A stretch of DNA of 64,000 bases, from assembly GCF_051020955.1 (NCBI RefSeq), contig NC_135013.1:36471302-36535301 (forward strand), given 5' to 3'. Numbering within the stretch: position 1 is the first letter of the stretch; every line of letters begins with the position of its first letter. A program made the position numbers and the translations under genes. The stretch is from Megalopta genalis. Lineage: Eukaryota > Arthropoda > Insecta > Hymenoptera > Halictidae. The notes under the pieces were generated by a model, which saw only the letters and a list, made by a program, of their open reading frames with translations, ran no database searches and was not told the origin of the DNA. Shown here one piece after another: positions 14,144-25,529 of the stretch.

Positions 14144-15879
14144 GTTATTACCAATATGAATAAAATAAAATTATAAATGCAACAACACATACGTTGATCA
14201 GCATTTCTGCGTCCATAACAGTAGGTTCACGGAGCACTAAAAGCAATCGATTCATTTTATTTGGTAAAAATAACAAAACTATGTATATCTGTACAGACTT
14301 TTGGCGATTTCTATCGTAACACATGCCGGAGGAAACAAATTCGTTAATTCTTCATAAATGTATGTTTACAATCTCAACGAGACAACATCTTATGCATTTT
14401 CATTTACTTTCACTCGTAGATTTTGAACAATCAAATTCTGTTTGGATTTGAAAGAAACGAATAATCTTAATGAAGTGTTTCTGGCGAGCATCTATCTGGA
14501 AGAACAGTGAGCAGTAACCGCAGACGTTATTTCAATTTACTTAACACGCATTAGCAAGTGGCAATGATACTCGGTGTCGTCGTTTAATCGTGTCCACGTT
14601 CGACTCGACCCATTCTGGCCCGCACGTGTGCCTATGAAAACCGAACTTGCACATGCTGCCCATATGGTCATGCGACCATGCGACCGTGCATATGAGAAAT
14701 CCATCTTATACTCAGCTCAACAAACACTGTCCGCCTATCATAAACTCACAGTACACGTTTCACTGGAAGTTAGCAAGCGTTAGAAGCGAAGTTGATAGTT
14801 TAATAATTATCAGATAACGATAAGTACTTTATAAGCACTTTATAATTACTTTTTTGTACGATAAGATAAGATAAGATATGATAATAGTCAAGCAAAAAAA
14901 AGAAATCGATACAAAGATTTCTTAAAGCAAAATCATTTCGTTGCATATTATTTTGAGGATTATTTCTTTCGTTATGTTGTCGTTTCTATCTCTTTTAGTC
15001 ATTTCGATATAAATATCATCTTCTAAATTCATATAAAAATTTTTGCATTCGTAAAAATCTTGCAGAAGCTAGAATCATCCATGAAAATTCAAATTTGAAC
15101 AAACCGATGATTAAGATCAATGATATCCTCTGTTGTCGGTGAAAATCGAGCACTGAAATCAATGGAATCATTGCTCGAACACGAAGAATTTCCCAACCTC
15201 TTCAAATGTCGAGGAGAACCGCTTATCAAGCCGGTTAATATCTCTGATAACGTAGATGACACGGTGACGCGAGCGTGAGAGCGGGACAGTTCGATGAAGA
15301 GATTATTCGCAATCTGTTCGCGGCAACGCAGAAAAACGCGTTTCGGCGAACCGTGTCAATACCGTTGCGATTTTAAGTGCCGGTGAAAATTGGATCCCGC
15401 ATTGGAACGCCTCCGCGGGATCGTTCGCCGCACTCATCTCGTTGCGAATGAAACGAATGGTATAATAACTGGAACCAGTCCGGCAACATTTTCGTGTGCC
15501 GCGAATTATTACAGCAGATTTCCGAACTTGGCGGCCGACGCGTTCCCGTTACGCTTCTCTCTCGTATCCCCGATACGGCTAACCAAGGTTTCGCGAAAGC
15601 TTATGCAATTTTATGCAACGTCGAATTCCATATTCGAACTTAATTAAACGGATTCTTTCATTTCTCTGACGTAACGACGTCTGATCGCTACATCTGCGAA
15701 ATAATTAGCGTATCGGTGACAGCATGGTCTCCCGGAGAAACTTCTCGGTGCATGTTGACAAAATTTAATTTAATTGTATGCTTGATCATTTGATTAAGAG
15801 ACTTGTGATTTCATATATAAATTATTAAATATAGATGACGCTTATGTTGAAAAAGAAGATAATATAAATATACGAATAT
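14144..15879. other. Non-coding DNA, no feature recognised
   Basis: Mixed AT-rich and CpG-richer (15200-15640) DNA. Frames at 14574-14783 and 15390-15647 show no domain and no splice-linked partner exon. Confidence 0.4.
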
Positions 15880-16150
15880 TTATGAGAATAAATTAGATTA
15901 TTTACCAGAATAAATTAGATTTTTTATTCTATTTTACATATTTTACATATTTTATTCGATTATTTATTCTTACGAAGAATATTTACAAGAATAGATTAGA
16001 TTATTTATTCTTACGAAGAATATTTACAAGAATAAATTAGATTATTTATTATCACAAAGAATATTTACGAGAATAAATTGGATTATTTATTCTTATAAAG
16101 AATATTTACGGGAACGAATTAGATTATTTATTCTTATATAAGAAAAAATA
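15880..16150 (+). repeat. Degenerate AT-rich tandem repeat, unit about 42-60 bp
   Basis: The words GAATAAATTAGATTATTTATTC and CGAAGAATATTTAC recur five or six times with changes. A few dyads (ATTCTTACGAAGAAT) give the unit local hairpin potential. Confidence 0.75.
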
Positions 16151-16833
16151 CAAGAAATTAATTTTCTTCTAAATCGAAACGGAACTTCTTTCTTTTTATA
16201 TCAAAGTCCAAGAATGAAAATAAATTTGAAAAAAAGCAAACAAAAAAAATTGTCTCCTATCAGGAAAATGATTAAGTATAAAGTAGTGTTAATCGACGAC
16301 AATTGTGAAAGAAATCATAGTGCAAGGAATGAATTTATGCGAAATTGAGTCCATCGTATTTAAATAATCAAAATATACGGATTTACAATACGGCACCCAA
16401 TCGCAAGTGTTTGCACGTTAATCACTTGCCAGTATTATCGTCAGTATTATTGTGAACAATACTCTAATTAACGCGAGATCCTGAAGATTGGCAAATGCTG
16501 CGACAAGAAAGTGCACTCTCCTTAATCTGGTATTCTAATTGACGCGAACGGCAATAAGCAAAGAGCGTAGTAGCAGCTCGGATGAGCTTGTAATAGTGAC
16601 CTTTAAATGTTGCTTATCTTGCGCAACGCGATCTCGAGAATTGGGTCGAACTCCCATTCACCAGACATTGAATGAACAGATCCTTTTACTGCGCGCTGGA
16701 AGAAGTTTCTAATTTAGTTCACCGCGATCCCATCACCGCGCGAGATAAGCCGTTAATCTTGGTATCTTTTATTATCCGAATTCGCGGAACTGCGCCGACT
16801 GTTCTTTATTCGTGAGACGGTCATAAGTAGTCG
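16151..16833. other. Non-coding DNA, no feature recognised
   Basis: No coding signature, tRNA-like fold or repeat noticed. Confidence 0.4.
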
Positions 16834-17029
16834 CTGGTCCGCGGATTTTATGCATTTAGGTCGAAAATGTCTGGGTAAAATTGAAGACAGTGAAAAAGGA
16901 TTCGAATGTCCGTGCACTAATGCGGATCATACGGAATTAATTAAAGAAAACACTGAGATTATACTTGTCTCCTAGATCTTGCAATGGATATAGAAAATTG
17001 TTAGTTCGCACAAAGATCCGCAGTCTAGT
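16834..17029. mobile_element. Inverted-repeat element with TAGACYGCGG ends, about 196 bp
   Basis: Left end GGTCCGCGGATTTTATGC and right end GCACAAAGATCCGCAGTCTA are inverted relatives of the 13819 family. Interior AT-rich with no coding content. The left terminal bases differ from the family ends, so the exact border is uncertain. Confidence 0.55.
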
Positions 17030-17099
17030 CGTCGTACTTCTTGTCAGAAGCTTCAGAATTCTTGGATAATGAAGCAAATGTATCGTACACTTACTCTCT

Positions 17100-17510
17100 T
17101 TTGTTATTAGTTGTACCCTTCATATTAAGATAACATCTGTTCAAAATGAAATAAATTCAAACAAATGCTTCGTTTTTTAATTCTTCTATCTTAAAATGTA
17201 ATTTTCACAACAGTCAATTACATTTATAACATTTAGTTATTATTATACCAGCTTACTCCATTTATAACATTTAATTATCTTATCAGTTAATCTATCGTTA
17301 TCTATCTAACCGTTATCTTATAACGGTTTATTACACTTTGTAACAGTTAATTATCTTTACAACAATTAGTGTTTCATTTGTAACAGTTAATTACCTTCGT
17401 AACAATTAATTACATTCAATTATCTTCACAACAATTAATTACATTTAATTGTCTTCGCAACAGTCAATTGCATTTATAGCGTATCATTATTTTCGTAAGC
17501 GGTTAATGTT
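17100..17510 (+). repeat. Degenerate AT-rich repeat (CAGTTAATTA / CAATTAATTACATT words)
   Basis: About a dozen loosely spaced copies of AACAGTTAATTAT- and ACAATTAATTACATT-like words with 20-40 bp spacing. Old, decayed tandem repeat. Confidence 0.6.
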
Positions 17511-17782
17511 CTTGTGCGTCAGAGAATCGACGAGAACTTCGAGTAGAAAGCTTCGTCGATAGATTCGAGAGACAGAGAAAATATGAAATAAGAATTCGTT
17601 TCAACTTCGGTATCGCATATAACAATTCAAAGAGAATAATCGCACTACAAGATCGACTTTTATGCCCTTGCAAAATATCTCAGGTCGCACGAACAATCAA
17701 ATTCACGCCCGAAAATTTGCCGAAGTCTCGGCCGCGAGTATCGAGCATACTCCACAGTAGAACGTGGCTGGCTAATCGCAAT

Positions 17783-18001
17783 TACAGTAATGTCTCCCTA
17801 ACTGACGCTCAGATTGTGCACAAAAACGAACAATTTGGGAAGAGGAGATACGATTATGCGAGCCTTGCGGCTCATTTTAATAATTGTTGAAAATCGGTAA
17901 CTATACAAAGGAGTCGCAAGGCTCGAATAATCGTATCTCCTCTTCCCAAATTGTCTACTTCTGTGGACAATTTGAGCGTCAATTAGAGAGACATTACTGT
18001 A
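17783..18001. mobile_element. Near-palindromic fold-back MITE with TACAGTAATGTCTC ends, 219 bp
   Basis: The two halves are inverted copies about 90 bp long: left TACAGTAATGTCTCCCTAAC..., right (opposite strand) TACAGTAATGTCTCTCTAAT..., sharing GACGCTCA, ACAATTTGGGAAGAGGAG and ATACGATTAT. A spacer of about 37 bp separates the arms. TA on both outer ends fits a Tc1/mariner-type target site. The open frame on the minus strand through it is not a gene. Confidence 0.9.
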
Positions 18002-18014
18002 TCCCGCGGAGTTC

Positions 18015-18263
18015 TTAACCCTTTGCAGTCGAAGCTGTTTGAACTCGAAATCCAAAACATGATTTCTGATCTACAGTATTTCTATTTTATATAATTTATT
18101 GCGATTTATGCATATGAAATTGAGCCTATTGCAGCAAGTACAATGCAATTTTAATAGCTTTTTAAATATATAAACGAGTCTGATGCTCTCAGAATGATTT
18201 TGAAAAATAGTATACCAATTTTTAGTGGCGCCTCAGAGTCGCCATTCGAGTGCAAATGGTTAA
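18015..18263. mobile_element. TTAA-flanked MITE (piggyBac type), 249 bp
   Basis: Left end TTAACCCTTTGCAGTCGAAG and, on the opposite strand, right end TTAACCATTTGCACTCGAAT. The right arm segment GGCGCCTCAGAGTCGCCA is shared with the element ending at 19175. It begins 14 bp after the fold-back element 17783-18001. Confidence 0.85.
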
Positions 18264-18672
18264 ATACCGTATTTCCCGCGACGGTATTCTGGTCGCTTAG
18301 ATCGATGAGAACGTTCTCCGTACTTCGGTGAAAACGTCACGGCAACGGTGTATTTTTCATTAACCCGAACACGGGGTCCCTTCCGTTCGCCGGTTGCCGT
18401 TGAATCAGTAAATCCCTACTTGGCACCGAACGCGTGGGAGCGGGCAGAAAAAGCAGATACTACGATGCGTAAAGTAAGGTCTAGGAGGGGGACCGGGTGC
18501 ACGGTGACTCATATAATACTCGCATAATCTGCCAGTATGTTCCGCTGGAATCGTTGCCCTTCGCGTACACCGGTTCCTTTTCAACGTTTTCATCTAATCT
18601 GGCGAGTGAACGCAGAAATCTATGATTCACGTTTGTTCCGCGGCTGCAATAATTATTATCTCGTACTGATTA
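18264..18672. other. Non-coding spacer between TTAA elements
   Basis: CpG-richer DNA with no coding signature. Confidence 0.4.
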
Positions 18673-19175
18673 TTAACTCGTTGCACTCGAATGACGACTC
18701 CAAAACGCCATGAAAAATTGCTACGTTTGAAAATAATTATAACATCATCGAATTTGTTTATGCTTAAAAGACTGTTAAACGAGTCACCAAATTCAATTGC
18801 GTACATATAAAATGTGCACCAGGTTATATAAAATGGAAATATTAGTCGATATATCATGTAAAATGCGAAACGCTATAGATCAGAAAAACTTGGATTTCGA
18901 GTAAAAATGACTCCTATTTTAGGAAAAAGTTACTTCAAATGATCTCAGGAACCCCTCATTTCCCGGAAGTACCATAATTTTAGGACACCCTGGATAATAT
19001 TGAAACTACTATTGACTAATAAACTAATATTTACATCTACGATACTTGCTATTTTAACAGTTTTTTAAATATAAACAAATTTGATACTGTCAAAATGATT
19101 TTCCTATGTGGTATAGCAATTTTTAATGGCGCCTCAGAGTCGCCACTGGAACGGTCGCAGTCTGCAAACGGTTAA
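18673..19175. mobile_element. TTAA-flanked MITE (piggyBac type), 503 bp, with nested insertion remnant
   Basis: Left end TTAACTCGTTGCACTCGAAT and opposite-strand right end TTAACCGTTTGCAGACTGCG. Inverted subterminal stretches follow (left CGCCATGAAAAATTGCTA, right TAGCAATTTTTAATGGCG). It is twice as long as its relatives because about 18905-19000 holds one end of a different family: AGTTACTTCAAATGATCTCA and GGAACCCCTCATTTC, as found in the element at 29251-29547. Confidence 0.8.
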
Positions 19176-19454
19176 AAACAGTAGCCAGTTTGATTCAGGT
19201 TCACATGATCGCGATGTTCGAAAGCACTCGTATTTTCAATAAATTTTTTTCTCCCTTCTCGTTTGATAATTGTCTCAGCAAAATTGTCTTTGGATTCAAT
19301 TCTATCTTCAATGGTTTCCAGATCATACATTTTTCACAGGCTCTGCAACATTTCCATTAGAAAGACGATGTTTTATAGATCATAAAACTTTAGTAGCTTG
19401 AATAGCGCCGGAAAGAATTTCCGCTATCAATGTGGGAAAGATACTGTATAATTA

Positions 19455-19490
19455 TTAGACTGCGGACGTTTACGCAAATTCGCGTTTTTA
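19455..19490 (+). mobile_element. Solo end of the TAGACYGCGG family
   Basis: TTAGACTGCGGACGTTTACG matches the left ends of the family seen at 13819, 25017 and 42599. I could not find a partner end within about 400 bp, so it may be a truncated copy. Confidence 0.4.
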
Positions 19491-19574
19491 TGGCACGCTT
19501 TTGAAATATCACGAGAGGAGAAACATTTATTTCACACGCTGGAAAGTCCCTCATGTCAAAAATATGTTGAGATC

Positions 19575-19930
19575 GTCTTGGTTCGTAAATTTAGTTAATA
19601 AATTTAAGTGATTTGTAAATTTAATTAAATGTATCGCAAATATAATTAAACGGTTTGTAGATTTAATGAAAAACTGTTTGTAAATTTAATTGAACTGTTC
19701 GTAAACTTACTTGAACTGTTTGTAAACTCAGTTGAAGTGTTTGTAAATTTAATTAAATGGTTTGTAAATTTAATTATTAGTTTTATAAATGCAATTATAA
19801 ACGATTTGTATGTTTAATTGATCGATTTGTAAATTTATTTACTTGATTCATAAATTTAATTAACTGGTTTGTAAATGTAAAACTAATCGGCTTGTAAATT
19901 CAATTAACTGGTTCGACGTTAATTAATTAA
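19575..19930 (+). repeat. Degenerate tandem repeat of about 22-24 bp (TTTGTAAATTTAATTAA words)
   Basis: GTTTGTAAATTTAATTAA-like units recur roughly fifteen times with many substitutions. AT-rich and non-coding. Confidence 0.8.
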
Positions 19931-20775
19931 TTAATGCTTTTACACATCATGTAGATTACAAGAAAGATTAAGTCGAAGAAGTTAAATCGCTCCTGCATAA
20001 TATTCATCAATTTATTAAATTGACGTGTACTGCGACCGAAGATTCTCTTGTCCCGACAGCATTTTCTTTCGCGCAGCCGTCGAACACGATTTTTCCAGAC
20101 GGAGATCAGGAAAACGCGTGAGTCATTCGCTTCGGGCAGAAAAGAAGCGTGCGGCGTGGGTGCGGAGGCAAATCGACTCGCGATCCCGATCGCGAGATTA
20201 ATCTGATCGAAAACAAATATGGCGGGATAGAAACTGGTTCCCTGCGATATGATTATAATGTTCGGTCCGCGGCCTATCCGCGTCTACCCGTATTGTTTGC
20301 GAGAGCTTTCGAAGCCCATACGATTGAAACACTTAACCGTCGCGCCGTGATTGATGTGACATTCAACGTAACGGTTCCTATATGTTTTGATTCGAGCGGA
20401 GATAGTGCGTTGCGAAAAGTGAAAGCGATTAGTCTCGCTCAAAGTCGTAGTCAAAGTTGACGCTAACAGGGCCACTGCACAATGAAACTCTCATTGTCCG
20501 ACAGCGAGAAAGTACGTACTTCTGTGTATATTTGCCTCTATCGAGACTCTACGTGTCGTAAAATTTTCTGAATATTGGCCAACAATTTCGCAAACACACG
20601 ATGACACACGGATCACTATCTCGAATACGATTGTTGGTCATGGCAGATTTAGTATCTGTAAAGTATCTTTTCTATGATAGTAAACGAGCCGCGTGGGTTT
20701 ACTTTTATAGTACCATTACCGTCTTTATTTAAATCGTATTATTTTCACTTTTCCACGACAACAATTACAATTTGA
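19931..20775. other. Non-coding DNA, no feature recognised
   Basis: Frames at 20149-20460 (+) and 20284-20475 (-) overlap each other in CpG-richer DNA and show no domain. No repeat seen. Confidence 0.4.
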
Positions 20776-21505
20776 TCCGAAAAATGTTTCAAATAAATTC
20801 TCTGAATCAGATTTTATTCGTGAAATATCTCGAATGAATTCTGCGAATGAAATTTGATTCCAAAAATATTTCAAGCAATATTGTTCGAATAAAATTTTAC
20901 TCGAGAAATATTTCGAATGAATTTTTTAAATAAAATTTGATTCGGGAAATATTTCAAATAAATTCTTCGAATCAAATTTTATTCGTGAAATATCTCAAGT
21001 GAATTCTGCGAATAAAGTTTGCTTCCAAAAATATTTCAAACAAAATTGTTCGAGTAAAATTTGATTCCAAAAATATTTCAAGCAATATTGTTCGAATAAA
21101 ATTTTACTCGAGAAATATTTCGAATGAATTTTTCAAATAAAATTTTATTCGAGAAATATTTAAAATAAATTCTCCGAATAAAATTTTACTCGAGAAATAT
21201 TTCGAATGAATTTTTCAAATAAAATTTGATTCGAGAAATATTTAAAATAAATTCTCCGAATAAAATTTTACTCGAGAAATATTTCGAATGAATTTTTCAA
21301 ATAAAATTTGATTCGGGAAATATTTCAAATAAATTCTCCGCATAAAATTTCACTCGAGAAATATTTCGAATGAATTCTTCGAATAAGATTTCATTCTGAG
21401 AAATATTTCGTATGAATATTCTCCGAATAAACGTTTACACGAGAAATATTTCGAACAGATTCTTCGAATAAAATTTCATTCTGAGAAATATTTCGAATGA
21501 TCCTC
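20776..21505 (+). repeat. Satellite related to the 28-bp array, local period 82 bp
   Basis: Units combine ATTCGAGAAATATTTCGAAT, GAATTTTTCAAATAAAATTT and AATAAATTCTCCGAATAAAA. The word CGAATGAATTTTTC recurs at 21121, 21203 and 21285, giving an 82-bp period that is close to three 27-28-bp subunits like those at 6846-7410. The left part (20780-21100) is more diverged. Confidence 0.85.
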
Positions 21506-22500
21506 TAACTCTGGGAAGAAGCTCGTCAATCAATACAGATAAAATATGCCAGGTTTATTTGAATTACACCGTCCAATTAAATGGTACGACGCCGAGTCGC
21601 GGTTTTGTGCAGAATTGAACCGATTCGTGATCTTCGTACGAAGTCTCCCGTAAAAAATATTTCGACACTCCGGCCACACCCAAAATCGATGAAAAATATA
21701 TTTTCAACGGTGCAGAGAAATTTTGCGTAGACTTTGCGGACAAGAAATTTTTCCAAAAAAAGAAACGATTCGCTGCGCAACAGCATCTCGTTTCTGAAGT
21801 GTTCCGTGCACAATACCGGCAATCGTGTCAAGCCGAAGACCTATCGAGCCCACAATCGCAAGAAATCATCGCCAAAGACTTTCTACTCGACGGGGCCATA
21901 ATACCTGATTGTAAAATGTAAATGTCAGCCCACATGTCGACGGGACTTGAGCCGAAAGGCCCCGTAAACCGTAAGTAACGATACTCCCGGTGTCCCATTC
22001 ACGTAAACCTCAGTGTTATTCGTGTCACCTGAAGTTACATCACCGATACTCGAACGCGTTTCAATATACGGGGAAAATGGCCGTGGCAAGGTGTACCGAT
22101 CGGTGAACAACTGTTACATTAGAAGTTCAGTTACCGTTTTTAACGTTTACGCGTACTATAATTACATGCGTAATCGTGCAGGCTGCTAGACGGCAGGTAT
22201 TCATGCGAATTTGTAAATTAATATACAGAAACTGATAAATTCGTGTACTCCATTGAAAGTTCCATTAGCGTCTAAGCGAATTGGCGAGCTCGTTAAAATT
22301 GATTAGCACGCTACCTGCGCCGCGAAGGAAAATCTTGTATGCTATAACCGCGCGTAATCTACTTCTGCAATTATCAACGTGACGCAATGTCTCGCGATTA
22401 GATTGCAAAGTTCTTCTAAGCACGTTCGCGTGTTTGCGACCTGATTCGAGAAAATTAGAATGCAATAGATTATATTTCCTTCGCGAGTGCTTATGGCAAA
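21506..22500. other. Non-coding DNA, no gene recognised
   Basis: Frames at 21577-21831 and 21925-22110 (both -) lack domains. At 22440-22500 the first diverged words of the 108-bp satellite appear. Confidence 0.4.
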
Positions 22501-23212
22501 ACGAACCATTCATTTCTATGATATTTTTCGAAGGATTTGTAGTGCCATAAGTGCATCAAGATTGCAAATTCGCATGCTTGCGGCGTGATACGAGGAAATT
22601 AGAATGCAATAAACCGTTCATTTCTATGATACTTTTCGAAGGATTTGCAGTATCATAAGTGCATCAAGTTTGCAAATTCGCATGTTTGCGGCGTGATACG
22701 AGGAAATTAGAATGCAATAAACCATTCATTTCTATGATATTTTTCGAAGGATTTGCAGTATCATAAGTGCATTAAGTTTGCAAATTCGCATGTTTGCGGC
22801 GTGATACGAGGAAATTAGAATGCAATAAACCGTTCATTTCTATGATACTTTTCGAAGGATTTGCAGTATCATAAGTGCATCAAGTTTGCAAATTTGCATG
22901 TTTGCGGCCTGATACGAGGAAATTAGAATGCAATAAACCGTTCATTTCTATGATACTTTTCGAAGGATTTGCAGTATCATAAGTGCATCAAGTTTGCAAA
23001 TTTGCATGTTTGCGGCCTGATACGAGGAAATTAGAATGCAATAAACCGTTCATTTCTATGATACTTTTCGAAGGATTTGCAGTATCATAAGTGCATAAAG
23101 TTTGCAAATTCGCATGTTTGCGGCGTGATACGAGGAAATTAGAATGCAATAAACCGTTCATTTCTATGATATTTTTCGAAGGATTTGAAGTACCATAAGT
23201 GTATCAAGTTCC
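22501..23212 (+). repeat. 108-bp satellite array, about 6.5 copies
   Basis: The marker AGAATGCAAT recurs at 22601, 22709, 22817, 22925, 23033 and 23141, an exact 108-bp period. Each unit contains CATTTCTATGATACTTTTCG, AAGGATTTGCAGTATCATAA and TTGCGGCGTGATACGAGG. Copies differ at only a few positions, so the array is recently homogenised. A diverged starting copy with a 36-bp spacer difference lies at 22457. Confidence 0.97.
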
Positions 23213-24115
23213 ACAATAAATCTCGCAAGATCTTTCTTTCGATTACAAACTATCCGCGATCAAATGTAATTTTTGTCCTCCTGAAAAAATACCTTCTACT
23301 AAAATTTCTCGTGCTTCGATATTTGCGAATGCAATTTCATTAAATTCCACGTCCGCGCGAAACGTCCCGCAATATCGTAATGGCGGGGCACAATCGCGGC
23401 AGGGTTCCTTTTTTCGGCGAACGTAATAAAGGTTTGAAATGAATAGGATCTGAAAGGGGAGAGAATCGGATAACAGGAAGAAAAGAGGGATATTAGGGAA
23501 ATGTCTGCGACACAATATTCTGTCGGACGTATCCAAGCAACGACTCCTGGAAACAGAGGGATCGGGAAGCGAAAAGAGGAGGGCCAACCCTAACAGGTGC
23601 CACCTGAGCCTTTTACTCTGTTACACGTTCATAAGTGACACAAAGAGCGGGGGCGGTTTAACGAGGGAACGAATAAAGCTGAGTTTACCCGGGGCCCCAC
23701 TAATTAAAAGTACTTTGTTCATTGTATATTACTGCGAGCACGTTGGCCGGGCCATCATTAGACGCCATCGAAACTTTAAAGGCTGCTTGTGATAATTGTT
23801 GTGTAACATGGACCCGTGTTCGCACATAATTGTCTATACGTCTTCATTGTTTTTCGGTAGAAATTTTATTAAAACAATTTTTGTGCCATTTCTAATGCAT
23901 TAAATTTCCCAATTCTATTAAAACTTAGTCTCTTTAGTAAACGAAACGTAAAGTTAAAAATGAGTAAATGTCTGCACGTAATTGTCTACACATGTATCTT
24001 CATTTTTCTTTTAATGAAAATTTATTCCTTCTTAATGCATCTTCTCACCATTCAAACGTAGTCACTCTGTTCTTCCAGCGATAAGTTTAGTTTCTTCAGT
24101 AAAGAAAATATAAAA
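23213..24115. other. Non-coding DNA, no feature recognised
   Basis: The minus-strand frame 23243-23587 shows no domain. The rest is mixed DNA without clear repeats. Confidence 0.4.
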
Positions 24116-24380
24116 TTCAAAATGAGAAAAATACATCATAATTATCGGAAAAATAGTGTCAAATTCAAAATCAGTAAAAATGCATTGTAATTATCGTAGA
24201 AATAATATAAAATTCAAAACCAGTAAAATACATTATAAAAATATAAAATTAATAAATAATAAAAATATAAAATACATTATAAATAATATAAAATTCAAAA
24301 TCAGTAAAAATACATTGTAATTATCGTAGAAATAATATAAAATTCAAAAATCAGTAAAATACATTATAAAGGTCGTTAAA
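24116..24380 (+). repeat. AT-rich tandem repeat, unit about 50 bp
   Basis: The segment AATATAAAATTCAAAATCAG plus TAAAAATACATTGTAATTAT recurs four to five times with indels. Confidence 0.8.
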
Positions 24381-24594
24381 ATAATGGAACATTTAGATTG
24401 ACGAATCGATCATGCTATTTCTATATCTTTTCAAGGATTCAGGGATATTGGCAGCATGGTATAAAATCCGTAAGTAGGATAAACTTTCGAATCGAATTCC
24501 TGTCCGACATCCCGTCGTTTTCTTCGGTGTTATCAGTCTCTAATCCGGAGCTGGATATAATTCAGTAAATCCGGATCAAGGTTAATAAAAAGAA

Positions 24595-24835
24595 AGAGAT
24601 TAGACCTAAGCTGCGGTGGTATCGCGCGCGCCGCTCGTCGCAGGTGCAACATCCGCTAAAGGAGAATAAGTCGGCCGACTTGTGTGTTTACTAATTGCTA
24701 ATTAGAAACCGGTGGCATAGTAGCGGTACATTCGCCAGCAGCGGCGACGTCGCGTCCCCCATCTCGCTGGCGACGACGACGTCGACGACAGCGACGGCGT
24801 CGACGATGTCTGGTCATGGTCGTATCATTGACCCT
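24595..24835. promoter_or_regulatory. CpG-dense block, possible promoter or 5' exon region
   Basis: Local CpG density is far above the surroundings, with GCGCGCGCCGCTCGTCGC at 24632 and a (GAC/GTC)n run near 24770-24800. Such blocks in AT-rich insect DNA often mark promoters. I found no coding exon, and a link to SCAR/WAVE 5 kb downstream is only a guess. Confidence 0.25.
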
Positions 24836-25016
24836 GTCAGATATTTCAAATGGTTCTAGCAGGCCTCTCCTTTGTCAGTTTATCGATTCGCAGCGGCTTT
24901 CATGTGTGCTCCAAAGAGGTTCGGTCGGAACGAAGAACTCTCAACGGGACGATCGAGGAAAATATTCAGATGATTTGCAAATGAAATCGAAACAATATTT
25001 AAGAGAGACGATATAA

Positions 25017-25220
25017 ACAGACTGCGGGTCTTTATGCAAAATAACAATTTTCTTTATCACTTGCAGTAAACAGAAGCGAAATATAAGTTCCTTTCTTTCT
25101 TTAATCAATTTAGTCAGTTGAAAATAATTGGTAAACAATGTTAAGTGTTTCGAATTTTTCTGACGTCTTAAATTCCATCTACTAATTTTTTTACAATAAA
25201 CGCATAAAATTAGCGGTCTA
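25017..25220. mobile_element. Inverted-repeat element with TAGACYGCGG ends, about 204 bp
   Basis: The left end ACAGACTGCGGGTCTTTATG pairs with the right end CGCATAAAATTAGCGGTCTA in reverse orientation. AT-rich interior. The frame on the minus strand across it is not a gene. Confidence 0.6.
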
Positions 25221-25529
25221 GACATAAATAACATTAATATATGTATATACACATGTTTTCAACACATACGTATCGAATTTTTCAGCGAGTAGTATTGTAT
25301 ACTATTTATTTGATGTACTTGTGAATTTGACAGTTCGCTTGATTTTGAGCTAACCGTGATAATTACTTGAATAAGTAAGATTTTATGCAATTTCCCTTTC
25401 TTGAGATGTATCAGTGAATATGTGGCATAGACTTTTACAATTTTAAACGTTGAAAAGCTAACGATTGCGATGCGCAACGTCCCTAATTACGTAAAAAGAA
25501 GAAGTAAGAGAGCAAGATATTTTTGCTAC
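25221..25529. other. AT-rich non-coding DNA
   Basis: No gene or repeat recognised. Confidence 0.4.

Noticed and set aside
17798..18055. Minus-strand 85-aa open frame
   Set aside because: Runs through a fold-back MITE and into a second one; not conserved-looking.
22501..23212. CRISPR-like regular repeat
   Set aside because: Repeats are head to tail without unique spacers, and the host is an animal.
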